Shown: positions 7,401-15,139, numbered from the stretch's first letter. The stretch is DNA of 23,594 bases from JAICWP01 sp035935775 (GCA_035935775.1 DASYWT010000134.1:1-23594); one strand, 5' to 3'. Notes: generated from the sequence alone by a model not told the origin. A program made the numbers and translations.

Positions 7401-8722
7401 GTGTCGAATTTTTACAAGGGCGGCGTGCTGCTGGCAGCACTAACGATGGGATTGGCGGCTTGCGGCGGGGGCTCGATGTCGCCAAAGGAGGCTTCGGCCG
7501 CACAGACCAACCCCGGCAGCCCGCAGTCCGCCCTGGGCAACAACACAAGTGCCGCGGACTCATTTGTGACGCAGCAGAACGGTAACGTGGGTGCGGGCAA
7601 CGTGAGTAAGGTCTCCATCCGGAGCGCGCTTAACATTTCCTCCAGCACTCCCATCTGGGCACACCTGATGGTGTGGTTTGGCCAGCCCAACCACATGAAC
7701 GTGGGCTATGACTCCGCAGACCCCCATCAGGTTCATAAGCAACTCGATGACATGCAGAGTCGCGGCATCCAGGGCGCGATCATTGACTGGTACGGCACCG
7801 ACCCCAGCCACGCCCACGAAGACTCTGCTGCCACGGTGGTGATGCAGGACGCTCAGGGCCGGGGTGGATTTCAGTTTCCATTATGGAAGATGCCGGAGGC
7901 GGGCCTCAAATGTGCGCCCAGCAGCCCGGTTGTGACGTCACCCAGCAGGTCATAAGCGACGTGAACTATGCCCTCGACCATTATGCGCAGTCGCCGGCGT
8001 ACATCCGCATCAGCGGCCATCCCGCCATCTTCTTCTTCGGGCTGGAACAGTACCCCGTCGACTGGAACAAGGTGCGAGCTAAGGTGAAAGGCCGCCCGGT
8101 GTTCATTTTCCGCAATGCTGTAGCATTTGAAGCTCCGCAAACCAACGGCGGCTTCAGCTGGGTCAACGTTAATACAGCTGATGCCAATGACTGGGGCCAG
8201 GCTTACCTGGACTCCTTCTATGCCGCCGGTCTGGAGCATCGGAATGATGCGGTGGTAGGCAGCGGGTATAAAGGGTTCAACGACCATCTTTCGGGCTGGG
8301 GCATGCACCGCGTCCTTAACCAGAACTGCGGCCAGACCTGGCTGGCCACCCTCGACGAGATTGGCAAGTACTACGGCAGCAATTCGAATCTAAATGGCGT
8401 CCAACTGGTTACCTGGAATGACTACGAAGAGGGCACCGAGATCGAAAGCGGGATTGATAACTGCGTGGGGATTTCTGCGAAGGCGGCGGGCAGTTCATTG
8501 ACCTGGCAGGTCAACGGCGACGAAAAGACGATTGACCACTACACAGTGTGGAGCAGCAGCGATGGGCAAAATTTCAACCACATTGCGGATGTGCCGGTGG
8601 GCATTCACTCCGCCGATCTCTCGTCGTCAAATATCAATCCGGGCAGCGGAATCAAAGTTTACGTGCAGGCAGTGGGTAAGCCCAGCATGACCAACCACCT
8701 CTCGGCAGGGGTTGCGTTCTGA
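7401..8722 (+). pseudogene. GH71/GH99-like lipoprotein glycosidase, interrupted by one frameshift near 7877
   Basis: Reading from GTG 7401 (AGGGGG at 7391-7396) gives a lipoprotein signal, hydrophobic core LLAALTMGLAA with Cys at residue 21 and lipobox LAAC. The glycosidase core follows, including HLMVWFG, NHMNVGY and GAIIDWYG. After GGFQF (codon ending 7877) this frame leaves the family and stops at 7955. The next frame, from 7880, resumes with IMEDAG, where the intact paralog at 8737-10539 has VMVDKG, and runs to 8722 through GYKGFND, CGQTWL and VTWNDYEEGTEIE. Restoring one base near 7877-7878 would join them into about 440 residues. The second part could be called separately from ATG 7883. 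The acidic NDYEEGTEIE loop resembles the catalytic NEWHEGTQIE loop of GH99 and the WND loop of GH71. It is either a recent inactivation or a sequencing error. Confidence 0.8.
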
Positions 8723-8736
8723 GTTCCTTCAGCTCG

Positions 8737-10539
8737 CTAGTGGAGGTTCAAAGTTATCGTCGTCGAGCTCTGTCCAGCGGAAGAACTGCCGCTGACAATC
8801 ACCGCATAGCTGCCCTGCTGCGCCGCCTGACTGGCGCCGCTCGGCGAGGCAGGGGATGGTCCCCCTCCGCAGGAGCAGGCGACAACCAGCAAGGCTGCGG
8901 CCAGCACTGCCAAAGCACGCTTGCGCCTCTTGCCCCCTTCGAGCAGAAAAAGACCGGCAAATCCAAACATGGGAAGCCCTAACGCGTAGACCGCTCGCCC
9001 CGGGTGGCCGGCGGAGGCGGTGAGCCGTCCCGTAGCAATGGTCAGGGTTGTGGCCGCCATGCCTGAACCAGGGCTAACCGAAGCTGGTGAAAAGGCGCAA
9101 CTCGTCCCAGAAGGCAGATTGGAGCAGGCCAGGGCGACAGAATTCACGGCAGTGCCAGTTGCGGTAACCGTCACTTGCAGGTTGGCGCTCTGTCCCTGGG
9201 TTAAAGTCACAGTGGAAGGTGAGGCGGCAAGAGTGATGCTAGCGGAGGAACTGCTGGCCGAACCGCGGGCCGTGTATTTGACCCTAGCTGACATATGGTT
9301 ACGGAATACCGGCTTGCCGACAGCCTGCACGTAGAGCGTGTAATTGCCTGCCGCCAACGAGTACGAGCCCAGATTGATGGAATGGTTGCCTGCGCCCGCC
9401 CGGGCGAGTTCCGCCAGGTTCCGGCCATCGCTGGAGATGAAAACAGTGTAGTGGTCAAGCGTGTTCTCATTGCCCTGTACCGACCACTTCAGGGTACCCC
9501 CGGAGATTGAAGCTGAGATGCCGAGGCAATTGTCAATTCCGGTCTCAATCTCGGTGCCCTCTTCATAATCATTCCAGGTAACCAACTGCAGTGCATCGAG
9601 TTGGCGCGACGAGTTGTACATGCTGTTGATCTTGCTGAAAGTCTGTAACCAGGTCTGTCCGCACTGCTGGCTCATCACCCGACCCGACCCCCACGAGGCC
9701 AGACTATCGTTAAATCCTTTGTAGGCGGCGCCATACGCGTCTTCGGAGGGGTGTGCCAGCCCGGCATCGTAAAACTTCGAGAGGTAAGACATGCCGTAAT
9801 CGCTGGCCAGAATGACCCAGGAATAACTGCCACTGGTCTGGGGGTGGGTAAAGCCATCCGCATGCTGGAAAATGAGGGCCGGGTTTCCTGCCACAGCGCT
9901 GCGTACCGCGTTCCAGTTAATGGAGTAGTGCAGATCGAGGTCGAAGTTGGTGACCATTGGCCGACCGCCCCAGCGCATATAGGCAGACGAACCGTAATAG
10001 GAGCGGGCGATGTAATTCAGTTCGTCAATGAGGGCCTGCTGGGCGCTGCACGTGCCGCAGCCTGCCCGGGGGATAGCGCCTTTGTCCACCATCACGGCGA
10101 AGGCAAATCGAGGATGCTTTTCCGCCTCGGCCATCACCAGCTTGGTGGCGATGTCCTCATTGGACCCGGGCCCGTACCAATCAATGATCACACCATCAAT
10201 GCCGCGGCTGATCATGTCTGCAATCTGGCGATGAACCTGTGCAGGGTCGGTGGAGGAGTAGCCCACGTTCATATGGTTCGATCCTCCGAACCAGGGCACC
10301 AGGTGTGCATAAATCCTGGTCGTGGCGCCGGGATAGAGCAGGGAGTGAATGTCCACCTTGCTGACATTTCCCGCGCCAAGATTGCCATCGGATTGGCTGG
10401 AGAAACTGTTGGCGGCGCTGGTGTTATTGCCGGTCTGGGTAGCGAGCGTGGTAGTGGGATGGATTTGAGCCTTTGCAGGTGAACTGAAGGAGAGTAGGAA
10501 CACGAACAACAGCGGCAGACAAGTGAGCGTTCGGCGCAA
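8737..10539 (-). CDS. Secreted GH71/GH99-like glycosidase with Ig-like domain and hydrophobic C-terminal tail
   Basis: The 600-residue protein starts at TTG (10537-10539) with GGAGG (10547-10551) seven bases upstream. The Sec signal peptide is about 1-24 (AKA before Q25). The TIM-barrel-like core (about 55-345) has AHLVPWFG (78-85), NHMNVGYSS (88-96), DGVIIDWYG (115-123) and the acidic loop VTWNDYEEGTEIE (320-332), as in GH99/GH71 relatives. A beta-rich module (about 345-425) follows, then an Ig-like repeat (about 433-503) and a tail with two hydrophobic stretches (about 517-533 and 541-555) around GGKRRKR. The tail ends in CSCGGG (555-560) and a final Ser/Thr-rich strand. The likely role is cleavage or trimming of an alpha-linked polysaccharide, perhaps the product of the adjacent locus. 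It is the intact paralog of the broken + strand gene and ends 14 bases from it, tail to tail. Substrate is not predictable. Confidence 0.8.
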   Translation of the reverse strand: MRRTLTCLPLLFVFLLSFSSPAKAQIHPTTTLATQTGNNTSAANSFSSQSDGNLGAGNVSKVDIHSLLYPGATTRIYAHLVPWFGGSNHMNVGYSSTDPAQVHRQIADMISRGIDGVIIDWYGPGSNEDIATKLVMAEAEKHPRFAFAVMVDKGAIPRAGCGTCSAQQALIDELNYIARSYYGSSAYMRWGGRPMVTNFDLDLHYSINWNAVRSAVAGNPALIFQHADGFTHPQTSGSYSWVILASDYGMSYLSKFYDAGLAHPSEDAYGAAYKGFNDSLASWGSGRVMSQQCGQTWLQTFSKINSMYNSSRQLDALQLVTWNDYEEGTEIETGIDNCLGISASISGGTLKWSVQGNENTLDHYTVFISSDGRNLAELARAGAGNHSINLGSYSLAAGNYTLYVQAVGKPVFRNHMSARVKYTARGSASSSSASITLAASPSTVTLTQGQSANLQVTVTATGTAVNSVALACSNLPSGTSCAFSPASVSPGSGMAATTLTIATGRLTASAGHPGRAVYALGLPMFGFAGLFLLEGGKRRKRALAVLAAALLVVACSCGGGPSPASPSGASQAAQQGSYAVIVSGSSSAGQSSTTITLNLH

Positions 10540-10551
10540 ACTTCTTCCTCC

Positions 10552-10580
10552 GAAAAAACCGTTGCGGGGGGGAACGGTTT
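10552..10580 (-). terminator. Terminator-like hairpin in the 5' leader, next to the ribosome binding site
   Basis: On the minus strand AAACCGTT (10580-10573) pairs with AACGGTTT (10563-10556), with loop CCCCCCCGC, and the T-run of the 3' arm extends to six T (10558-10553). This is the form of an intrinsic terminator, yet it lies inside the leader and ends one base before GGAGG (10551-10547). It could be an attenuator. The C-rich loop could also pair with the GGAGG. It might instead be the distal terminator of prmC transcription, 215 bases upstream. Confidence 0.5.
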
Positions 10581-10655
10581 GTGCTCCGGCGAACTTGCCC
10601 GGGCTTAGGGCCTTCGTAAGTTGCTGCTGGATTGTAGGGCTGGAGCGGGGGAATT

Positions 10656-10681
10656 AGTATTACACGAAAGGCCGTAGTACT
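10656..10681 (-). promoter_or_regulatory. Dyad, possible operator upstream of the - strand glycosidase
   Basis: AGTATTAC (10656-10663) and GTAGTACT (10674-10681) form an inverted repeat with one mismatch and a ten-base spacer. The centre is about 130 bases upstream of the TTG start. Symmetry of this size fits a dimeric regulator's binding site. No clear -35/-10 or sigma-54 element could be placed with confidence in the 255 bases between prmC and this gene. Confidence 0.35.
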
Positions 10682-10794
10682 TCTGAGATTTTGGCCTTAG
10701 GAGCCGTTAAGCACGGGCGCAGGAGAACTCAGGGAGACGCTGACGTTTATGCAGCGCACGAATGGCGTTTGCAAGTTGGATCAGTTGCCGTAGC

Positions 10795-11631
10795 TCACCA
10801 TCTCGCCGCCACTACCCGCGCGATCCCTTGAAGGTCGTTGGTGATGCGAATTTCTTTCCAATCCTTCAGGAGCTCGCACACGCGGTCCCGGCCGGAGTGC
10901 CCCATTTCCATTACGAGCCAGCCGCCTGGCCGCAGAACCCTGCGCGCCTGGGGAATGAGGCGGGTGAACACTTCCAGGCCGCTGGGGCCGGCAAAGAGCG
11001 CCAGGCGCGGCTCGAAGCGGCGTACCTGGACCTCCACCGAGTCCGCTTCCCACTCCCCAATGTAGGGAGGATTGGAGACCACGTAATCGAAGGCAGCTTC
11101 CTCAATGCCGGCGAGCAGATCGCTTTGATGGAAGTGGATGCGTTGCTCAAGCTGATGACGTGCGGCATTGGCGCGGGCAATCTCCAGAGCTTCCGGCGAA
11201 AGGTCGGTGGCGTGGATCTCCGCACGCGGCAATTCTTTCGCCAGGGCCAGTGCGATGCAGCCCGAACCGGTACCGACGTCCACCACGCGGTTTGGCGGCC
11301 GCTCACGGGCGAGCTCCAGCATGGTTTCGATTACGTGCTCAGTTTCCGGACGGGGGATAAGCACCGCGGGCGAGACGATCAGGTCCATGCTCCAGAATTC
11401 CTGATGGCCGGTAATGTATTGCGCGGGCACGCCGCGGGCACGCTCTCCGAGTGCCTCGTCATAACGTGCGATCTCGTCCTTGGTGAGCATCCGCTCGCCG
11501 TGGGCGTAGAGGTGAGCGCGGTCGCAAGCCAGCACAAACATGGCCAGCAGCTCGGCGTTCATACGCGGCGAGCCGACATGCGCGTCTTGTAACCGTTGTA
11601 CCGCGGATTGGATTGCCTGGCGAAGCTGCAT
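10795..11631 (-). CDS. prmC: Peptide chain release factor N5-glutamine methyltransferase
   Basis: PrmC methylates the Gln of the GGQ motif of release factors, using S-adenosylmethionine, in the cytoplasm. The 278-residue product has the full family length. A helical N-terminal domain (1-75) binds the factor. IPRPETE (92-98), the SAM-binding VDVGTGSGCIALAL (117-130) and the catalytic SNPPY (186-190) follow. It lies 88 bases after prfA, its substrate's gene, on the same strand, which is the common arrangement. The intervening gap is filled by an inverted heptad repeat, and no Shine-Dalgarno sequence precedes ATG 11631. Confidence 0.95.
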   Translation of the reverse strand: MQLRQAIQSAVQRLQDAHVGSPRMNAELLAMFVLACDRAHLYAHGERMLTKDEIARYDEALGERARGVPAQYITGHQEFWSMDLIVSPAVLIPRPETEHVIETMLELARERPPNRVVDVGTGSGCIALALAKELPRAEIHATDLSPEALEIARANAARHQLEQRIHFHQSDLLAGIEEAAFDYVVSNPPYIGEWEADSVEVQVRRFEPRLALFAGPSGLEVFTRLIPQARRVLRPGGWLVMEMGHSGRDRVCELLKDWKEIRITNDLQGIARVVAARW

Positions 11632-11644
11632 GAATCAGTTTCTG

Positions 11645-11715
11645 GTTCTCGGTGCGCAGTTCCCCGTCACGGGCATTTGGGTTTTCCGGGAACTGGGTAC
11701 CAGGTACTGAGAACT
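11645..11715. repeat. Inverted pair of degenerate 7-bp tandem repeats (no gene between arms)
   Basis: The left arm (11645-11672) reads in units of seven (GTTCTCG, GTGCGCA, GTTCCCC). The right arm (11688-11715) reads GGGAACT, GGGTACC and so on, and is roughly its reverse complement: GTTCTC with GAGAAC at the outer ends and AGTTCCC with GGGAACT at the inner ends. The spacer is 15 bases. It almost fills the prfA-prmC gap and ends four bases from the prfA stop. An RNA copy could form an imperfect hairpin. Confidence 0.7.
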
Positions 11716-11719
11716 TGCC

Positions 11720-12799
11720 CTACCCCACGGTGGCCGTTTCCTGCTTCAGCTTTTCCGCCTGGTAGTGCGTGACGAGGGCATCAATGATGGGCTGGAGCTT
11801 GCCATCCATCACGTCGCCGAGTTGGTGCAAGGTGAGGCCGATGCGGTGATCGGTGACTCGGTTTTGGGGAAAATTGTAGGTACGGATTTTTTCACTGCGG
11901 TCGCCGGAGCCCACCATGGCCCGCCGCTCCTTGGCCAGTTGCTCTTGCTGCTTCTGCAGCTCAATTTCATACAGGCGGGAACGCAGCACGCGCATGGCTT
12001 TTTCCCGGTTCTTGATCTGCGACTTTTCGTCCTGGCAGCTCACTACCACGCCGGTGGGTATGTGGGTGACGCGGACCGCAGAATAGGTGGTGTTCACCGA
12101 TTGTCCACCTGGGCCGGAGGAGCAGAAAGTGTCGATGCGCAGGTCCTTGGCTTCGATTTTTATGTCCACATCTTCGGCTTCGGGGAGAACGGCCACCGTG
12201 ACTGCGGAAGTGTGCACCCGGCCCTGCTGCTCCGTCTGCGGCACGCGCTGCACGCGGTGCACGCCGCTCTCGTATTTCAAACGCGAGTACACGCGGTCGC
12301 CCTCGATGATGGCAATTACTTCTTTCAGCCCGCCCACGCCTGATTCTGAGGTGGAAAGAACTTCCACTTTCCAGCGCTGGGTCTCGGCATAGCGGGTGTA
12401 CATGCGGAACATTTCCGCCGCGAAGAGTGTGGCTTCGTCGCCGCCGGTGCCAGCGCGAATTTCCAGCACGATGTTTTTTTCGTCGTTTGGATCCTTGGGC
12501 AGCAGCAGGACCTTTAGTTCCTGTTCCACCTGTTCGGCACGCTGCTCCAGCTTATCCAGTTCCTCCTGGGCGTAAGCGCGCATGTCAGCGTCCTTCTCTT
12601 CCGCCAGGACCACCTTGCTTTCGTCAATGCCGCGTTTCAGATCCTTATATTCGCGGTACTTCTCCACCACCGGCGCTAGTTCGCTGTGCGCTTTGGCAGC
12701 CTTCTGGTACCTGCCCGAGTCGGAGATGAGCTCGGGCGAGGCCAGGGAGCGCTCCAGTTCCTGGTAGCGTGATTCGAGTTGGGCTAACCTCTCAAACAT
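11720..12799 (-). CDS. prfA: Peptide chain release factor 1
   Basis: RF1 reads UAA and UAG stop codons and triggers peptide release. From ATG 12799 the protein has 359 residues, as usual for the family. It has an N-terminal helical domain beginning MFERLAQLESRYQELE, the anticodon-like PxT motif as P187-Q188-T189 within RVPQTEQQGRVHTSA, and SSGPGGQSVNT with GGQ at 231-233. The frame is open further up to an ATG at 12862, but those extra 21 residues (MYATAESRQRKADGRSSEKLR) are simply the translation of the repeat arm 12820-12850, so the inner start is preferred. No clear ribosome binding site is seen; the nearby repeat may have displaced it. The DUF1385-prfA-prmC order is a known conserved block. 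Confidence 0.95.
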   Translation of the reverse strand: MFERLAQLESRYQELERSLASPELISDSGRYQKAAKAHSELAPVVEKYREYKDLKRGIDESKVVLAEEKDADMRAYAQEELDKLEQRAEQVEQELKVLLLPKDPNDEKNIVLEIRAGTGGDEATLFAAEMFRMYTRYAETQRWKVEVLSTSESGVGGLKEVIAIIEGDRVYSRLKYESGVHRVQRVPQTEQQGRVHTSAVTVAVLPEAEDVDIKIEAKDLRIDTFCSSGPGGQSVNTTYSAVRVTHIPTGVVVSCQDEKSQIKNREKAMRVLRSRLYEIELQKQQEQLAKERRAMVGSGDRSEKIRTYNFPQNRVTDHRIGLTLHQLGDVMDGKLQPIIDALVTHYQAEKLKQETATVG

Positions 12800-12819
12800 A
12801 CGCAGTTTTTCGCTCGAAC

Positions 12820-12850
12820 GGCCGTCGGCCTTCCGCTGTCGGCTCTCGGC
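12820..12850. repeat. Left inverted arm of heptad repeat flanking the four-helix-bundle gene
   Basis: The complement reads in sevens, GCCGAGA, GCCGACA, GCGGAAG, GCCGACG. The 24 bases 12820-12843 match the reverse complement of 13270-13293 at 22 of 24 positions. It lies 20 bases upstream of the prfA start and 12 bases after the stop of the four-helix-bundle gene. Confidence 0.8.
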
Positions 12851-12862
12851 AGTTGCATACAA

Positions 12863-13252
12863 TCATCGGCCGCTCGCCAAAGCCCGGGCAGAGACAGCAG
12901 CCTTTAATGAATTTATCAGGCCGGTCAACGCGCTTCCGACTGCGGCGGTGTCTCGCAGCAGCGATTTGGATGAAAACTCGGACAGATAGCCAAGTTGCTC
13001 AGCGAGGCTGATCTGAGTCTCCAACTCAAGCAGCGATCCACGCGCATGGAAAAGAAACGTTAAAAAGTCCGGATCTGTGCGACGGCCCTTTCCTTCCGCG
13101 ATGTTACTGGGCACTGAAATAGCCGCCCGCCTTAGCTGAGCCGACAAACCGTACAACTCGCGTCTGGGAAAGTGTTCCGTCTCGTTGTAAACGCGAACGG
13201 CTAGTTTCATCGCGCATTGCCAAACCCGCAGATCACGATAGGAGTCAGGCAT
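12863..13252 (-). CDS. Four-helix-bundle protein (23S rRNA intervening-sequence protein family, S23/IVP-like)
   Basis: The 129-residue product starts DSYRDLRVWQCAMKLAVRVY (3-22). The central signature is LSAQLRRAAISVPSNIAEGKGR (36-57), then FLTFLFHARGSLLELETQI and a final helix with LGYLSEF. These are the hallmarks of the family first seen in 23S rRNA intervening sequences and related to the Avd proteins of diversity-generating retroelements. No reverse transcriptase or variable repeat is present here. GGAGG (13261-13257) is four bases before the ATG. It sits between inverted heptad repeats and splits the conserved DUF1385-prfA-prmC block, so it looks acquired. The family's biochemical role is unknown; a nucleic-acid-binding oligomer is a reasonable guess. 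Confidence 0.88.
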   Translation of the reverse strand: MPDSYRDLRVWQCAMKLAVRVYNETEHFPRRELYGLSAQLRRAAISVPSNIAEGKGRRTDPDFLTFLFHARGSLLELETQISLAEQLGYLSEFSSKSLLRDTAAVGSALTGLINSLKAAVSARALASGR

Positions 13253-13269
13253 GCCGCCTCCAGCCTGGC

Positions 13270-13297
13270 GCCGACAGCCGAAGGCCGACAGCCAACG
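13270..13297. repeat. Right inverted arm of heptad repeat flanking the four-helix-bundle gene
   Basis: Four seven-base units in a row (GCCGACA, GCCGAAG, GCCGACA, GCCAACG). It is the inverted partner of 12820-12850 and lies 17 bases upstream of the gene's start codon. Together the arms enclose about 420 bases that hold nothing but this gene and its ribosome binding site. Confidence 0.8.
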
Positions 13298-13351
13298 GCG
13301 CCTTTTACTTGGGAGATCTGAATAGAGTGTAGCTATTCCCGACGTCTGGCG

Positions 13352-14341
13352 CTAGGCGATCACCAGCTCCCCGCCCCGTTTCGCCTCTAACGTCATGGCC
13401 TCGTTCAAGGCCACGATGGCGCATTCTACCTGGTCGTCAGCGGGCGGTTGGGTGGTGATGCGCTGCAGCCAGAGCCCTGGTGCAGTCACGAGGGCAAAGA
13501 GCGAGCCCCGGTGCTTGGCAGCGAAGCGGATGATCTCGTAGGAAACCCCGGCTATCAGGGGCAGGAGGGCGATGCGAATGGCAAAACGGGCCCAGAACGT
13601 ATACACCGGCACTGCGGTGTAGAAGACGATGGAGATCAGCATCACCGTCATCAGGAAACTGGTCCCGCAACGGGGATGGAACGTGGAATACTTTTGCGCC
13701 TGCGGGATGCTGAGCGGCTCGTCCCCTGATTCGAAAGCGAATACCGTTTTATGTTCCGCTCCGTGGTACTCGTAAACCCGGCGGATGTCTTTCCACAACG
13801 ACGTACCCCAGATAAACAGCAGGAAAAGAGCAATTCGAATAACGCCATCTACCACGTTGAAGATCACCTGCTCGCCGAAAACAGGCGACACTTTTTTGAG
13901 CTCGGTGGCCGCCACCAGGGGCAGAAATTTGTACATGAAGATGAAGAAGCCGACAGATATGGCCACATTAACCGCCGCCAGCCATCCGCTGAACTCGATC
14001 TTTTTGCCCTCTAGCGGTTGCGGCGCCTCGGCCAGAGCCGCATTGGCAGAAAACTTCAGCGCGCGGAAACCCAGGGTCATGGCATGGCCCAACGTGATAA
14101 CTCCGCGGACTACGGGCCAGCCCATCCACTTGTGCTTTTCAGAAAGGCGCTCCAGCGTTTCGGTGTGGGTGGTAATTTCGCCCGAGGGCTTGCGCACGGC
14201 GATGCCCCAGGCATGGGGCGAGCGCATCATTACGCCCTCGAGGACTGCCTGACCGCCCACCAGGGTCTCCTCGCCGCTCTCCAGAGCTGGCAGGAGTTGC
14301 ACCGCCACCAGAAACCGCCACATCTGCCGCCAAAATCGCAT
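13352..14341 (-). CDS. DUF1385 family membrane protein (YqhQ-like)
   Basis: The 329-residue protein has the family's conserved blocks: GGQAVLEGVMMRSP (29-42), EYHGAEHKTVFAFE (191-204) and HPRCGTSF (222-229). Four or so hydrophobic segments (about 119-143, 163-180, 228-250, 254-272) make it an inner-membrane protein. The conserved His, Cys and Glu residues hint at metal binding, but no reaction is established for the family. In many phyla it sits next to prfA and prmC, as here, though the four-helix-bundle gene now lies between it and prfA. Start at ATG 14341. The upstream side is bounded by a heptad inverted repeat. Confidence 0.88.
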   Translation of the reverse strand: MRFWRQMWRFLVAVQLLPALESGEETLVGGQAVLEGVMMRSPHAWGIAVRKPSGEITTHTETLERLSEKHKWMGWPVVRGVITLGHAMTLGFRALKFSANAALAEAPQPLEGKKIEFSGWLAAVNVAISVGFFIFMYKFLPLVAATELKKVSPVFGEQVIFNVVDGVIRIALFLLFIWGTSLWKDIRRVYEYHGAEHKTVFAFESGDEPLSIPQAQKYSTFHPRCGTSFLMTVMLISIVFYTAVPVYTFWARFAIRIALLPLIAGVSYEIIRFAAKHRGSLFALVTAPGLWLQRITTQPPADDQVECAIVALNEAMTLEAKRGGELVIA

Positions 14342-14428
14342 GTTGATTAGATGACTCCGGAAGGCCCGGGGAAACAGCCTCAGGAAGCTTTAGCCTAGCG
14401 CAGACGGCCGTAAATGTCACGATTACGC

Positions 14429-14516
14429 TAGCTGGCAGCTAGTAGTTGGTAGCTGGCGCTCGGAAGGACAGGAGTTTGCCAACGCCAGCTATTGACGACC
14501 AACTACCTGGCCGCTA
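14429..14516. repeat. Inverted pair of degenerate 7-bp tandem repeats (no gene between arms)
   Basis: The left arm (14429-14458) reads TAGCTGG, CAGCTAG, TAGTTGG, TAGCTGG in phase. The right arm (14483-14516) is its imperfect reverse complement with a few added bases (inner CGCCAGCTA, then CCAACTACCTGG, outer CCGCTA). The spacer is 24 bases. It lies in the divergent gap between DUF1385 and the methyltransferase gene and has the same architecture as the pair at 11645-11715, with different heptads. Confidence 0.7.
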
Positions 14517-14581
14517 ACGAAAAGCCATCGCAGACGCCTGGGTTATTCTGGGAAACGTCAGCTCGTTTTGCGAGGAACAGC

Positions 14582-15139
14582 ATGGGTCATCGCGTCTGCC
14601 CCTGGTGGCTGGGCTACTTTCTGATTTCGCCGCTGCGCCGCCTGCAGCTCAATCCCGTCAAAATGCTGAGCCCGTTCGTGCGGGTGGGGATGACCGTCCC
14701 GGAGCCCGGTCCCGGCATGGGTTTCTTTACCCTTCCCCTGGCGCGGCTGGTGGGCCCGACGGGGCGGGTGGTAGCCCCGGACGTTCAGCCCAAGATGATC
14801 TCCAAGCTGAAGCTTCGCTTGGCCAAGGCCGGGCTGCAGCAGCGGGTGGATGCGCGCCTGGTTACGGCGGATTCCTTGGGCCTTTCCGACCTGAAAGGTG
14901 CGGTGGACTTTATTCTAGCCTTTGCCATGGTGCACGAAATGCCTTCTGCCGGCCAGTTTTTCGTCCAAGCCGCCGCAGCCTCGAGACCCGGCGCCCGCTT
15001 GCTGCTGGTGGAACCGGCCGGGCACGTGAAAACGGAGGAGTTCGAAGCGGAGTTGCGGGAGGCAGCTCAGGCTGGCTTCAAGCTACTGGAGCGGCCGCGG
15101 ATTCGCCGCAGCCAGGCGGCTCTGCTGGAAAAGAGCTGA
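14582..15139 (+). CDS. Class I SAM-dependent methyltransferase (UbiE/methyltransferase_11-like)
   Basis: From ATG 14582 the product has 185 residues. GAGG (14572-14575) is six bases upstream. The frame is open back to a TTG at 14492, but that part is translated from the repeat, so it is rejected. The SAM-binding motif appears as TVPEPGPGMGFFTLPLARLVG (Rossmann strand 1 and loop), followed by GRVVAPDVQPKM (strand 2 acidic residue) and DFILAFAMVHEM (motif with conserved hydrophobic run). It resembles small cytosolic methyltransferases of unknown substrate. The GxGxG loop reads EPGPGMG rather than the usual D-x-GxGxG. The gene is probably separate from the ligase downstream, with a 159-base gap. 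Confidence 0.75.
   Translation: MGHRVCPWWLGYFLISPLRRLQLNPVKMLSPFVRVGMTVPEPGPGMGFFTLPLARLVGPTGRVVAPDVQPKMISKLKLRLAKAGLQQRVDARLVTADSLGLSDLKGAVDFILAFAMVHEMPSAGQFFVQAAAASRPGARLLLVEPAGHVKTEEFEAELREAAQAGFKLLERPRIRRSQAALLEKS

Noticed and set aside
10762..11592. 276-codon plus-strand frame opposite prmC
   Set aside because: It is antisense to prmC, which has all family motifs; the plus-strand product matches nothing.
12863..13252. Diversity-generating retroelement associated with the four-helix-bundle (Avd-like) gene
   Set aside because: No reverse transcriptase, template repeat or variable repeat is present in the window.
14492..14581. Upstream TTG extension of the methyltransferase gene
   Set aside because: The first residues are encoded by the right arm of the inverted heptad repeat. 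ATG 14582 has a good ribosome binding site and fits the family.
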